A stretch of 40,620 bases of DNA, taken from the NCBI RefSeq assembly GCF_001553785.1, contig NZ_LOJP01000001.1:5021044-5061663 (forward strand). The letters run 5' to 3'. Positions 33,611-40,620 of the stretch are shown here, piece by piece. The notes beneath the pieces were generated by a model. The model had not been told where the DNA came from and did no database searches. It saw only the letters and a program-made list of their open reading frames with translations. Both the position numbers and the translations under genes were made by a program. The stretch comes from Actinoplanes sp. TFC3 (GTDB taxonomy: Bacteria; Actinomycetota; Actinomycetes; Mycobacteriales; Micromonosporaceae). The first letter of the stretch is position 1. Every line of letters starts with the position of its first letter.

Positions 33611-33940
33611 ATCACCCGCCCCGACGACGCAACAGGCACCCTGCGGGTCTACACCCCAGCCGAGGCCGCCGCACTGCTGACCATTGGCGAGTTCTGGCTG
33701 CGCAGACAAGCAGCCGCGCATCTCATCCCGTGCACATTCGTCGGCAAGCACTTGCGTTTCACCGACGCCGACATCGCCGCGATCATCGCGGCTGGCGCCC
33801 GACCAGCAACCGGATGTCGACCCCGCCGCCGAGCCCCAGCCAGATCACCGCACAGCGACTTGCCAGCACCGCCCGAACGAAGCGTCCATGCACACCGCGA
33901 TGCCCCCGAACCGAATGGGAGCAACCCATGGCATGGGTAG
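33590..33940 (+). CDS. Excisionase-like helix-turn-helix protein of integrative element
   Basis: 116 residues as drawn. The conserved part is LRVYTPAEAAALLTIGEFWL, RRQAAAHLIPCTFVGKHLRF, TDADIAAIIAAGARP, a MerR-like HTH of the type that binds att DNA and directs excision. The ATG at 33590 and the first dozen codons lie in the IS630 fragment on the other strand, so the original start may have been replaced by the insertion; no better start lies after the junction. The C-terminal tail is Arg/Pro-rich and may reflect a shift. Its stop overlaps the integrase start by 13 bases. A diverged relic of the same gene is at 24982-25098. Confidence 0.7.
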   Translation: MKARIAPITRPDDATGTLRVYTPAEAAALLTIGEFWLRRQAAAHLIPCTFVGKHLRFTDADIAAIIAAGARPATGCRPRRRAPARSPHSDLPAPPERSVHAHRDAPEPNGSNPWHG

Positions 33941-35058
33941 GACAACGCGGTACCCGCTGGCGAGTGCGCTACCGCAACACCGACGGCACCGTCGGCACCG
34001 ACTCCAGCCACCCCACCTTCGCCACCGCAGACCTGCGCCGCAAACAGGTCGACATCGACCAAGCCTACGACACCTACCTCGACCCGAACTCCAGCCGGAT
34101 CACCCTCACCGAATGGGTGACGATCTGGCGAGAGGGACACGAAGTCGGCGCCGAAAAATGGGCGACCTACGACAGCTACCTCCGCAACCACATCCTGCCC
34201 CGCTTCGGCGACACACCACTGAACAAGATCACCCGCCAGGACGCCAAAGTCTTCGTCAAAGACCTCAAACGGCGTCTCGCCGAACGCACCGTCGCCGACG
34301 TCATGAGCCTGCTCGGCCTGCTCCTGCGTGAAGCCGTCGCCGACCGGCGCATCGATTTCAACCCCTGCACCGGCATCCGCGTCATCACCGGCGGCCGGCC
34401 CGAACGCACACCCGCCACCACACACCAGATCAACCACATCGCCGAACGCATCCCCCGCCGCAGCGATCAGATCCTGGTCATCACCGCCGCCTACACCGGC
34501 ATGCGGTGGGGCGAACTCGCCGGGCTCAGCCGAACCAACGTCCACCTCGGCGACGGTTTCCTCCACCTCCACCCCACCACCGGCGCCCTGCACGAAGTCC
34601 GCGGAAAGCTCTACCTGGGCACACCCAAGACCACCGCCTCCACCCGTGACATCCACCTACCACCGTTTCTCATCAGCCTGCTCCAGGAGGTCATCGACAG
34701 CCATGATCACGAAACCGTGTTCTGCGGCCCCCACGGGGCCTGGCTACGCCGCTCCACCATGTCCCGCCGTATCTGGCGACCCGCCGTCAACGGCAACCCC
34801 ACCACCGGAACCGCACCCATCCTGAAAAACATGCACTTCCACGACAACCGCCACACCCATAAGACCTGGCTGATCGAAGACGACCTCCCCGAAATCGCCC
34901 AAGCCCGCTGTCTCGGGCACCACCTGGCCGGAGTACGCGGCATCTACAGCCACGTCACCCCCGTCATGATCGCCCGCATCATCAACAGCCTCGAGGACCG
35001 CTGGCAAGACAGCCGCAGCTCGACGCACCCACCACGGCGGCACCTGCACGCCGCCTGA
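33928..35058 (+). CDS. int: Tyrosine recombinase/integrase beside tRNA-Val
   Basis: 376 residues. ATG 33928 is chosen because GGGAGC lies 5 bases upstream and MAWVGQRGTRWRVRYRNTDG is the usual N-terminal AP2-like DNA-binding start. The core-binding domain has TLTEWVTIWREGHEVGAEKW and HILPRFGDTPLNKITRQDAK. The catalytic domain is complete: Arg in TGMRWGELAGL, Lys in GTPKTTASTRDIHLP, HDNRHTHKTWL (HxxR), LGHHLAGVRGIYSHV with the nucleophilic Tyr. It should integrate and excise the element at the 3' end of tRNA-Val(CAC), 270 bp downstream. The preceding gene encodes its likely excisionase, translated in overlap. Confidence 0.9.
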   Translation: MAWVGQRGTRWRVRYRNTDGTVGTDSSHPTFATADLRRKQVDIDQAYDTYLDPNSSRITLTEWVTIWREGHEVGAEKWATYDSYLRNHILPRFGDTPLNKITRQDAKVFVKDLKRRLAERTVADVMSLLGLLLREAVADRRIDFNPCTGIRVITGGRPERTPATTHQINHIAERIPRRSDQILVITAAYTGMRWGELAGLSRTNVHLGDGFLHLHPTTGALHEVRGKLYLGTPKTTASTRDIHLPPFLISLLQEVIDSHDHETVFCGPHGAWLRRSTMSRRIWRPAVNGNPTTGTAPILKNMHFHDNRHTHKTWLIEDDLPEIAQARCLGHHLAGVRGIYSHVTPVMIARIINSLEDRWQDSRSSTHPPRRHLHAA

Positions 35059-35104
35059 CCCCTCCACCGCCCACACCTGCGGCATGACACCCGCAGGAAC
35101 CGAG

Positions 35105-35137
35105 GAGAGCCCGGACCGACCAACGGTCCGGGCTCTC
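35105..35137 (+). terminator. Integrase terminator
   Basis: A perfect 14-bp stem (GAGAGCCCGGACCG / CGGTCCGGGCTCTC) with a 5-base loop lies 46 bases after the integrase stop. Confidence 0.75.
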
Positions 35138-35281
35138 ACTCACCACGCTCTCAAGAGGACGGCACACCGGATCGCCACCAACCCTCAGCCACCGTCATCG
35201 ACGTCAGTCGCCGCTGACCACGGACCCGCTAGATGATCTTGTGCTCCCATTTTGCTCCCACCGTAAGGAGCAACACGCAAA

Positions 35282-35313
35282 AAGCCCGTTACCGAAAATT
35301 CGTTAACAGGCTT
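35282..35313. repeat. Imperfect inverted repeat between integrase and tRNA
   Basis: AAGCC-C-GTTA pairs with TAAC-A-GGCTT around an AT-rich 12-base centre. It could end tRNA transcription or be part of the attachment region; two copies of TGCTCCCA lie just to its left (35242-35260). Confidence 0.45.
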
Positions 35314-35330
35314 CTGAGCTGCACAAACGC

Positions 35331-35405
35331 TGGTGGGCGATACTGGGATCGAACCAGTGACCTCTCCGGTGTGAACGGAGCGCTCTCCCGCTGAGCTAAT
35401 CGCCC
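35331..35405 (-). tRNA. tRNA-Val (anticodon CAC)
   Basis: Read on the minus strand from 35405: acceptor GGGCGAT pairs with ATCGCCC, D arm TAGCTCAGCGGGAGAGC, anticodon stem CTCCG/CGGAG around TTCACAC (anticodon CAC), and T arm CTGG-TTCGATC-CCAG. The discriminator A and encoded CCA complete 75 bases. Its 3' end faces the integrase, so it is the probable attachment site. Confidence 0.95.
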
Positions 35406-35464
35406 TCAACGCTGTGGAACTTTACCGGATGACCGGGCGGGTGCGCGAACCGGGGTTCGGCGCG

Positions 35465-35896
35465 TCAGTTTCCGGTGATGAAGTTCCTGATCACTGCGGC
35501 CAGGTCGATGCCGAAGCTCAGCTTCACCGACAGCCACACCACCGCGCAGATGAACACGAAGCCGGCCAGACCGATCAGCGCCCGTAGGTGCAGGGGCTGC
35601 CTGAGCACCCAGTGGGTCCAGGCCTGGACGTGGTGGCGGGTGAAGGCGAGCAGGCGCTTGGCCCAGTGGAACTCCACCGCCCAGATGGCCAGTCCGACGA
35701 TCACGATGGCCCAGCCGGGGCCGGGCAGCGGGATGAGGGCCAGCCCGGTGACCACCACGATGGCGCCGAGGATGCCGACACCTATACGCAGAGCGACTCT
35801 GCCGGTGGGGTTGGCCCTGATCCGGTCGAGCAAGTCGAGCCGGTGCGACCCGGAATCGGACACGGGGTCGGATTGGGGCATCTCGTTCACTTTCAC
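35465..35896 (-). CDS. PGPGW (TIGR02611) family membrane protein
   Basis: 143 residues. Two hydrophobic segments around VALRIGVGILGAIVVVTGLA and ALIGLAGFVFICAVVWLSVK flank the family signature LIPLPGPGWAIVIVGLAIWA followed by EFHWAKRLL. Proteins of this family are small inner-membrane proteins of unknown role in actinobacteria. The GTG at 35896 gives the full ORF; ATG 35881 is a possible start and neither has a strong ribosome site. A GC-rich imperfect hairpin lies just after the stop, before the tRNA. Confidence 0.85.
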   Translation of the reverse strand: MKVNEMPQSDPVSDSGSHRLDLLDRIRANPTGRVALRIGVGILGAIVVVTGLALIPLPGPGWAIVIVGLAIWAVEFHWAKRLLAFTRHHVQAWTHWVLRQPLHLRALIGLAGFVFICAVVWLSVKLSFGIDLAAVIRNFITGN

Positions 35897-36198
35897 GGCA
35901 AAGATTTCTGGTTCGTGCTCATTTCATCCCCCAGTGTTCACCGCCCCCGTCACTACCCGGGAGGAATGGACGTTACCGGAGTGAGTCAACTGCTGAACCA
36001 CCCGACGCCGGGCGGAACCGAGCACTTGGGCAGAACAGGACAAGATACCGTTTAACGGCTCGTCCGGTGAGCTTATCGGAACCGTCTTCCCACTACTGGG
36101 TGAGATCAGCGTATGGCGGAGCGTAATGACAGGGATCACCTGAGTATGGGAAACGCGGGGTTCATCAGCCTCGCAGCGGTGCCGGGGGGAGTTCGTCC
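35897..36198. other. Intergenic region between divergent PGPGW and SsgA-family genes
   Basis: No gene seen. It must hold both divergent promoters; no firm boxes were identified. Confidence 0.4.
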
Positions 36199-36630
36199 AT
36201 GAGTACCATTCGTCCAACGACCGTCGAGGTCGAAACATCGCTGCGTCTCGTAGCGCCTGATGCCACGGCTCTGCCCGTGCGTGCCAGCCTGCGGTACGAC
36301 CCAGCCGACCCGTATGCGGTCCACGTGTTGTTCCACGCAGAATCAGCCGGTGGGGAAGCCGTGAGCTGGTCCTTTGCGCGTGAACTGCTCGTGACCGGGC
36401 TCGATGAGCCCGCGGGGATCGGGGACGTCCGGGTGTGGCCGTGGGCCACGCCGCGGGGCGACTTCGTTGCCCTGGCGCTGTCGTCACCCGACGGCAACGC
36501 CTTGTTCGAAGTACCACGCAGCGTTCTTGTCCGGTTCTTGCGGCGCACTTATGTGGTTGTTCCGCGGGGCCGGGAGTCCGATCACTTGGACGTGGACGCG
36601 GCGGTCAACCGACTGCTGGCTGGTCGATAA
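36199..36630 (+). CDS. SsgA family sporulation/cell division regulator (SsgB-like)
   Basis: 143 residues. SsgA-like proteins are cytosolic actinobacterial proteins; SsgB recruits FtsZ to division sites during sporulation-specific division. Conserved blocks: SLRLVAPDATALPVRASLRY, DPADPYAVHVLFHAE, VSWSFARELLVTGLDEPAGI, GDVRVWPW, VALALSSPDGNALFEVPRSV and FLRRTYVVVPRGRESDHLDV. The overall pattern is nearest to SsgB, the orthologue found outside Streptomyces, but other SsgA-like members are possible. GGGGGAG lies 9 bases before the ATG, and a strong hairpin with a T tract follows, so it is probably transcribed alone. Confidence 0.9.
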   Translation: MSTIRPTTVEVETSLRLVAPDATALPVRASLRYDPADPYAVHVLFHAESAGGEAVSWSFARELLVTGLDEPAGIGDVRVWPWATPRGDFVALALSSPDGNALFEVPRSVLVRFLRRTYVVVPRGRESDHLDVDAAVNRLLAGR

Positions 36631-36649
36631 ACCAATAGGGATTTTCCGG

Positions 36650-36691
36650 GCGACCCGTGTGGATACTGCCGGTCCACGCGGGTCGCTTTTT
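36650..36691 (+). terminator. Intrinsic terminator with T tract after SsgA-family gene
   Basis: A 14-bp stem (36650-36663 with 36673-36686, one G-T pair) and a 9-base loop are followed by TTTTT at 36687-36691. It is a classic intrinsic terminator, unusual in this window for its T tract. Confidence 0.85.
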
Positions 36692-36816
36692 CCGTACCAA
36701 AACCGAAGTCTTATTTGTCCGTTTTTTGGCTCGATTTCTGGTTCGTCTTCTGGATATCCGCTGACCTCGGCCCTCACGCGTGCATCGCTGGTCATCGCCC
36801 GATACGGTCGGCCTCG

Positions 36817-37755
36817 ATGGTCACTACCGTTCAGCGCCAGAACAGGTCGGCGCCCGCCCCCCGATGGGCCGGCGTGGGCACCTGCACGCTGTCCGAAACC
36901 GACCTTGCCAACGGCCAGCCCCCACCGCGCCGGCTGCCGTACCATCTGCTCGCCTTGACTACTGCGGGTCACGGCAGCGTCGAGATCGATTTCCGGACCT
37001 ACCCCTGCCGTCCGGGGTCTCTTGTATGGGTACGTCCAGGGCAGGCGGTCCGTGTCAACGCCGCCCCGGGCCTGGATGCCACCCTCGTCACCTGGGAACG
37101 CAGCCTGCTCTCGGACGCCGAGATCACCGGCGTACCCGTCGACGACCTGCCCGGCCCGACCCTCTGGCAGCTGGCCGGCGAGGACGAGGATGCCGTGATC
37201 GGCGAGTTCGCGCAGCTCAGCGTGGACAGCAACCGCTACGCGGAACCCGCCGGGGACATCGCCGCCGGCCTGCTGCGCCACCAGCTCGCCGTGCTGTTGC
37301 TGCGCATCGCCCTGCTGGGCACCGCCGGGAAACGACCGCCCACCTCAACATCCGAGAGCCGCACGTTCGCGCGCTTCCGGCGCGACCTGGAGGATGGCCA
37401 CGGCCGCAGCCGCCGGGTCGAGGACTACGCGGCCCTCATCGGCTGCTCAGTGCGCACGCTGACCCGCGCCAGCCTGGCGCTGACCGGCCGGACGGCCAAA
37501 CAGGTGGTGGACGACCGTGTGGCCCTCGAAGCCCGGCGCCTGCTGGCCTGCACGGACATGTCGGTCGCCGAGATCGGCCGCCGGCTGGGTTTCGGCGAGC
37601 CCACCAACTTCGGCCGCTTCTTCAACCGGGAGGTGGGCACCAGCCCCGGCGCCTTCCGCATCGAGGCCGGCCAGACGGCCCCGGAGCAGCCCGCGGCCGG
37701 CCGTCCGGGACTCGGCGCCCGCATCCCAGCCCAGCGCTTGTCCCCTACGGAGTGA
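36817..37755 (+). CDS. AraC family transcriptional regulator
   Basis: 312 residues from ATG 36817. The N-terminal half is a cupin-like sensor (PYHLLALTTAGHGSVEIDFR, YPCRPGSLVWVRPGQAVRVN). The C-terminal part has the AraC double helix-turn-helix: YAALIGCSVRTLTRASLALT and MSVAEIGRRLGFGEPTNFGR, FFNREVGTSPGAFR. The frame opens further up at 36715, but that leader (FWLDFWFVFW) overlaps the tail of the preceding terminator region and lacks a ribosome site. A TACGGT -10-like box ends 8 bases before ATG 36817, compatible with a leaderless start. Target genes are unknown; the Rrf2 gene follows after 84 bp. Confidence 0.85.
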   Translation: MVTTVQRQNRSAPAPRWAGVGTCTLSETDLANGQPPPRRLPYHLLALTTAGHGSVEIDFRTYPCRPGSLVWVRPGQAVRVNAAPGLDATLVTWERSLLSDAEITGVPVDDLPGPTLWQLAGEDEDAVIGEFAQLSVDSNRYAEPAGDIAAGLLRHQLAVLLLRIALLGTAGKRPPTSTSESRTFARFRRDLEDGHGRSRRVEDYAALIGCSVRTLTRASLALTGRTAKQVVDDRVALEARRLLACTDMSVAEIGRRLGFGEPTNFGRFFNREVGTSPGAFRIEAGQTAPEQPAAGRPGLGARIPAQRLSPTE

Positions 37756-37839
37756 CAACAGCACGCTGAGTGATGCCCGAATTCCCATAAATCCTGGGGC
37801 GGGCGAGGCCCACGAGCATGGACGGGGCAGAATGGTCAC

Positions 37840-38295
37840 GTGCAGATCTCCGCGCGCGGCGACTACGCGGTACGGGCGGCGCTGAGCTTGGCCCACGCCT
37901 ACCCGGCCCTGATGTCCGCCCAGGCCATCGCCCAGGACCAGAACATGCCTCGCAAGTTCCTCGAGGCTGTGCTGGCCGACCTTCGTCGCGCCGGTGTCGT
38001 GCGCGCCCAGCGCGGCGCCGAAGGTGGCTACACGCTGTCACAGCCACCCCGCGACGTCACCATCGGTCAGATCCTGCGCGCCGTCGACGGCCCCCTGGCC
38101 GGAGTCCGTGGCCTGCGCCCCGAGGAAACCCAGTACTCCGGAGCGGCCGAGAACCTGCCCAACCTCTGGGTGGCAGTGCGCTCAGCGGTACGAGAAGTCG
38201 TCGACGAAGTGAGCCTGGCTGAACTGATCAGCGGCCGCATGCCGGCCCACGTCCGCAAGCTGACCACGCGCCCGGACGCCTGGCAGCCCCGCTGA
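37840..38295 (+). CDS. Rrf2 family regulator lacking Fe-S cysteines
   Basis: 151 residues. The winged helix is typical: MQISARGDYAVRAALSLAHA, MSAQAIAQDQNMPRKFLEAV, LADLRRAGVVRAQRGAEGGY, TLSQPPRDVTIGQILRAVDG. The C-terminal part has ETQYSGAAENLPNLWVAVRS where IscR/NsrR-type members carry a Cys cluster; this protein contains no Cys at all, so it cannot bind an Fe-S cluster in the usual way and may respond to a partner protein or ligand, like CymR-type members. The GTG at 37840 has no ribosome site; CAGAAT ends 6 bases upstream, suggesting a leaderless transcript. Confidence 0.85.
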   Translation: MQISARGDYAVRAALSLAHAYPALMSAQAIAQDQNMPRKFLEAVLADLRRAGVVRAQRGAEGGYTLSQPPRDVTIGQILRAVDGPLAGVRGLRPEETQYSGAAENLPNLWVAVRSAVREVVDEVSLAELISGRMPAHVRKLTTRPDAWQPR

Positions 38296-38312
38296 ACCCG
38301 CCCCTCCCCTGC

Positions 38313-38341
38313 CCACCGATGACGTTTCGAAAGATCGGTGG
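38313..38341. terminator. Inverted repeat between Rrf2 and DUF4236 genes
   Basis: CCACCGAT and ATCGGTGG are perfect 8-bp arms around 13 bases containing TTCGAA. It lies 17 bases past the Rrf2 stop and just before the DUF4236 gene, so it may be a terminator or a regulator site. Confidence 0.45.
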
Positions 38342-38359
38342 TCGGGAATCTTTACGGCC

Positions 38360-38545
38360 ATGGGCATCCAATACCGTAGCCGGAAGAAGTTCGGCCCGCT
38401 GATCCTGAACTTCACGCAGCGTGGCCTCTCCTCGTGGACCATCAAGATCGGTCGCTGGTCCTGGAACTCCAAGGCCAAGGCGCACCGCGTCGACCTCCCC
38501 GGCCCGCTGTCCTGGAAGCAGGACAAGTCGAGCAGCCGCTCCTGA
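38360..38545 (+). CDS. DUF4236 domain-containing small protein
   Basis: 61 residues. MGIQYRSRKKFGPLILNFTQ, RGLSSWTIKIGRWSWNSKAK and AHRVDLPGPLSWKQ match the short DUF4236 domain common in actinobacteria. The protein is very basic and has no signal peptide or membrane segment. Function unknown. No Shine-Dalgarno sequence precedes the ATG. It follows the Rrf2 gene on the same strand after an inverted repeat. Confidence 0.8.
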   Translation: MGIQYRSRKKFGPLILNFTQRGLSSWTIKIGRWSWNSKAKAHRVDLPGPLSWKQDKSSSRS

Positions 38546-38603
38546 TCCCCGCGATCGCGCTGCCGGCGCCGAGAGCAACAAGGCTGGTCTGCGGGCGCCA
38601 CGA

Positions 38604-39479
38604 TCACTCCCCTGCCAGCGAGATCACCACGTCGCCACCAAGGCGGCCCTCCGCTGGGCGCCGGTTAACCGCACCGGCGTCCAGCAGCGCATGCAGCACC
38701 CGCGTGGCGTCCGAGGCCCGATAAACCGTCTCGGTCAACGCGAACGTCCGCAGCTCGGTAACCGTCGCCGCCCCGGCATCTTCCAGGTGCGCGAGCAGTT
38801 CACGCCGCAGCGGCCCCGGATGCGGGGTCAGCGTGATGTCGATCAGATGCCGCTCGGGATCGGCAGGGTCCCGGTAGCGCACTCCCGCGTACTCGTCGAC
38901 GGCCCACAGTACCTCCTTGAAAGCCTCGAGGTGCTTGCCGAGCTGTGTCGCGTACACGATAATTTCGCCTGGATCGTCGGAAACTGCCAGCTCGACCGCC
39001 GCGACCAGCGGAAACCCTGCGGCCTGCAGCCGCGACCGAACGTCCGGGACCGGCTCACCGGTCGGCAGGACAGCCAAAATCTCCGCCGGCTTACCGCTGG
39101 TCAAGGCCGCAAGGGCGGCAGAGCCAGGCGTCGCATGCCAGAAAGCGAGCAGCGGTACGTTCACAGCGCCCCCCGCTTTGACGGCCACGCCGGCCATGTC
39201 CTCCGGCGCACCGGCTATCGCATGCACCGTCAAGCCGGCCGAGGATGGCGCCTTGGGCAGCCCGGCGACGTCCGAGCCCAAGGTGATCATGGTGAGTTCA
39301 CGCCCTCTGACCAGGTCGGACTGCTCGGCAAAGACGCTCAGCGCGGCCTCGGCAAGTCCGGTATCCACCTCGGCGTGACCGTGCACATAGGTCGCCCGGC
39401 GCCCCCGCCGCAACGCCCCCGGCGCCCACGTCTCCAGATGACGAACAAGAATTTCGCGTTTCACGGCGGCAACTGTCAT
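38604..39479 (-). CDS. TcmP-like (three-Cys-motif partner related) protein
   Basis: 291 residues from ATG 39479. The N-terminus VKREILVRHLETWAPGALRR and ATYVHGHA resembles the K-x-x-IL-x-x-YL-x-x-W start of TcmP proteins but lacks their AGPGRY loop. The C-terminus is closer: HLEAFKEVLWAVDEYAGVRY, LLAHLEDAGAATVTELRTFA, ETVYRASDATRVLHALLDAG, the winged-helix end of that family. TcmP proteins are thought to accompany Cys-rich partners in an uncharacterised system; no three-Cys partner gene is nearby. The start follows TAGAAC by 7 bases, compatible with leaderless transcription. The longer frame to 39893 is antisense to the neighbouring gene and not coding. Confidence 0.55.
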   Translation of the reverse strand: MTVAAVKREILVRHLETWAPGALRRGRRATYVHGHAEVDTGLAEAALSVFAEQSDLVRGRELTMITLGSDVAGLPKAPSSAGLTVHAIAGAPEDMAGVAVKAGGAVNVPLLAFWHATPGSAALAALTSGKPAEILAVLPTGEPVPDVRSRLQAAGFPLVAAVELAVSDDPGEIIVYATQLGKHLEAFKEVLWAVDEYAGVRYRDPADPERHLIDITLTPHPGPLRRELLAHLEDAGAATVTELRTFALTETVYRASDATRVLHALLDAGAVNRRPAEGRLGGDVVISLAGE

Positions 39480-39545
39480 ACCCCGAGTTCTACAGTGTTG
39501 CCGGTGACCCGCTGGACTTGTACCGACGGTGGCTGAGCAGACACT

Positions 39546-40620
39546 ATGAGGCACGTGCCACCTGTGCTCGCCCAACTGACCGCCCAGGCCCAATCGCTCA
39601 CCGCCGAGGGCGACCTCACCGCGGCCCGCGACGTGCTGGCCCCTGCCCTCAACCCGGCGGAAGCCGACCCGCACCGGGCAACTCCCGACCTGGCCCTGGC
39701 CGCGGCCCTGCAGGCAAGAATTCTGATAGCGCTGGGCGACCCCCACGCCGCCCGCCTCTGGGCCGGTTTCGCCCATGCAGCCGAGGACCGCCTGCACGGC
39801 CCCTCCGACGAACGCACGATAGCGGCGGCGGCCACCCACGCCGCGGTCCTGCACCAGATCGGAAACTACGGCCACGCCGCGCAGCTGTACCACGAATTAG
39901 TGGCCCAGCTGACCACCTCGGACGGCCCGCTGTCCCAACGCGTCCTGGCAGCAGAGGCGGACCTGGCCACATCGGAACACGCAGCCGGCCACTGCACCGA
40001 AGCCCGAACCAGACTGCAGGATGCCTGGACCCGCCACCGCGAGGTCTACGGTGACTCATCCCCCGCAGGCATGAAAATGCTGGCCCGCCTAGGAGCCATG
40101 GAACGAGAATGCGGCCGCACCACAGAAGCCGGCATCCACCTGGCCCTGGCCCAAGAACTCTGCGCCCGTTACCTCCCCGCAGACCACCCCATGGCCCAAC
40201 AAGTAGCCCGCCTAGCCGGCACCCCACCCACCGGCCGCCACCGCTGCGGCGAAGTCCGCCGCTCGACCGGCCCAGCCGTCAACGAGGCTGCGGTTGCCGC
40301 TCCGGTGGCCGCTCAGGATTCCCCCGCGCCTGAAGCCCTTCAGCCTGAAGCCGCTCAACCTGAAGCCGCTCAGCCTGACGTCACCCGGTCTGAAGCCGCT
40401 CGGCCAGACCTCGGCCAGCCTGACCCCGCTCAGCCGGAACTCGGCCGGCCTGACCCCGCTCAGCCGGAACTCGGCCGGCCTGATCCCGCTCAGCCTGGCC
40501 CCGCTGCTGTTCAAGCCGGCAGCCCCATCCCCAGCCAGCCGATCCCAGGCCACGACGCCGGCCCGCTTCAGGCGAACCCCGCACCCGCAGACCCCCGCCA
40601 GGGCGGCCCCATCACCATCC
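39546..40620 (+). CDS. Tetratricopeptide-type helical repeat protein with Pro-rich repeats (3' end outside window)
   Basis: 358 codons are open to the right edge from ATG 39546. The first 225 residues are helical pairs with a TPR-like rhythm: LTAQAQSLTAEGDLTAARDV, THAAVLHQIGNYGHAAQLYH, RLGAMERECGRTTEAGIHLA, as in actinobacterial TPR proteins. After residue 260 comes a low-complexity region of five-residue repeats (QPEAA, RPDLG, QPDPA, QPELG), then more Pro-rich sequence. No signal peptide or membrane segment is visible. Probably a cytosolic scaffold or regulator; the missing C-terminus could reveal more. It diverges from the TcmP-like gene with a 66-bp gap. Confidence 0.75.
   Translation, partial: MRHVPPVLAQLTAQAQSLTAEGDLTAARDVLAPALNPAEADPHRATPDLALAAALQARILIALGDPHAARLWAGFAHAAEDRLHGPSDERTIAAAATHAAVLHQIGNYGHAAQLYHELVAQLTTSDGPLSQRVLAAEADLATSEHAAGHCTEARTRLQDAWTRHREVYGDSSPAGMKMLARLGAMERECGRTTEAGIHLALAQELCARYLPADHPMAQQVARLAGTPPTGRHRCGEVRRSTGPAVNEAAVAAPVAAQDSPAPEALQPEAAQPEAAQPDVTRSEAARPDLGQPDPAQPELGRPDPAQPELGRPDPAQPGPAAVQAGSPIPSQPIPGHDAGPLQANPAPADPRQGGPITI
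40313..40502 (+). repeat. 15-bp low-complexity repeats in TPR protein
   Basis: Degenerate 15-bp units (for example GCTCAGCCTGAAGCC) repeat about a dozen times and encode the [QR]P[ED][AL] pentamers. The opposite strand reads as pentapeptide-repeat-like sequence, an artefact of the same period. Confidence 0.75.

Noticed and set aside
24982..35331. Left attachment site as a second copy of the tRNA-Val 3' end
   Set aside because: Looked for by eye and not found; the left end may be outside the window or too diverged.
40212..40553. Minus-strand ORF resembling a pentapeptide-repeat protein (units like RLSGV, RPAEF)
   Set aside because: The 15-bp repeat period creates the pattern on both strands; the plus frame continues a good TPR domain upstream, the minus frame has no coding context.
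1..40620. CRISPR arrays, rRNA genes or a known biosynthetic cluster
   Set aside because: No regularly spaced short repeats, no rRNA sequence, and only isolated biosynthetic enzymes (glycosyltransferase, FabF).

Overview
The window is high-GC DNA from a filamentous actinobacterium. An SsgA/SsgB-type sporulation regulator, a SigE-family ECF sigma factor, many GTG starts, several apparently leaderless promoters and hairpin terminators mostly without T tracts fit Micromonosporaceae (Actinoplanes-like), but the genus is inferred, not shown.

Layout. 1-5056 (minus): most of a giant secreted protein (cadherin-like, IPT/TIG, MBG/YDG domains) running off the left edge through a Pro-Thr linker. 5.6-10.5 kb: darcynin and a siderophore-interacting protein divergent from an AraC regulator, a chimera of two gene relics, an MGT-type glycosyltransferase and a HEAT-repeat protein. 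10.5-13.7 kb: a decayed patch that looks like the 3' end of a polymorphic-toxin locus: a toxin-tail relic overlapping an intact immunity candidate, then two frameshifted Imm26-like genes, plus a secreted small protein and a phage-type pseudogene. 13.8-16.9 kb: an APH-like kinase, a methyltransferase fragment, and a membrane protein/ECF sigma pair. 17-23 kb: an IS110 relic and a 1545-residue surface protein (NHL propeller, ten FN3 domains, OmpA-like C-terminus) with a near-perfect 282-bp tandem repeat. 23.2-24.9 kb: a PP2C phosphatase relic and an orphan FabF.

24.9-35.4 kb is an island ending at tRNA-Val(CAC). It holds an excisionase relic, a VOC/HxlR operon with a clear palindromic operator, a GNAT gene, two integrase relics, a secreted four-module protein (trypsin-like protease, substituted SGNH domain, two GH43 domains), IS5 and IS630 relics, and an intact excisionase/integrase pair beside the tRNA. 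35.4-40.6 kb looks like ordinary chromosome: a PGPGW membrane protein, the SsgA-family gene, AraC and Rrf2 regulators, DUF4236, a TcmP-like protein and a TPR protein cut by the right edge.

How it fits together. Three very large exported proteins suggest a role at the cell surface or on extracellular substrates. The many frameshifted relics lie between intact long genes, which favours real decay of accessory DNA over poor sequence quality. The most novel single item is the protease/pseudo-SGNH/GH43-GH43 fusion at 29048-32632. All function calls come from reading motifs by eye; no database search was possible.
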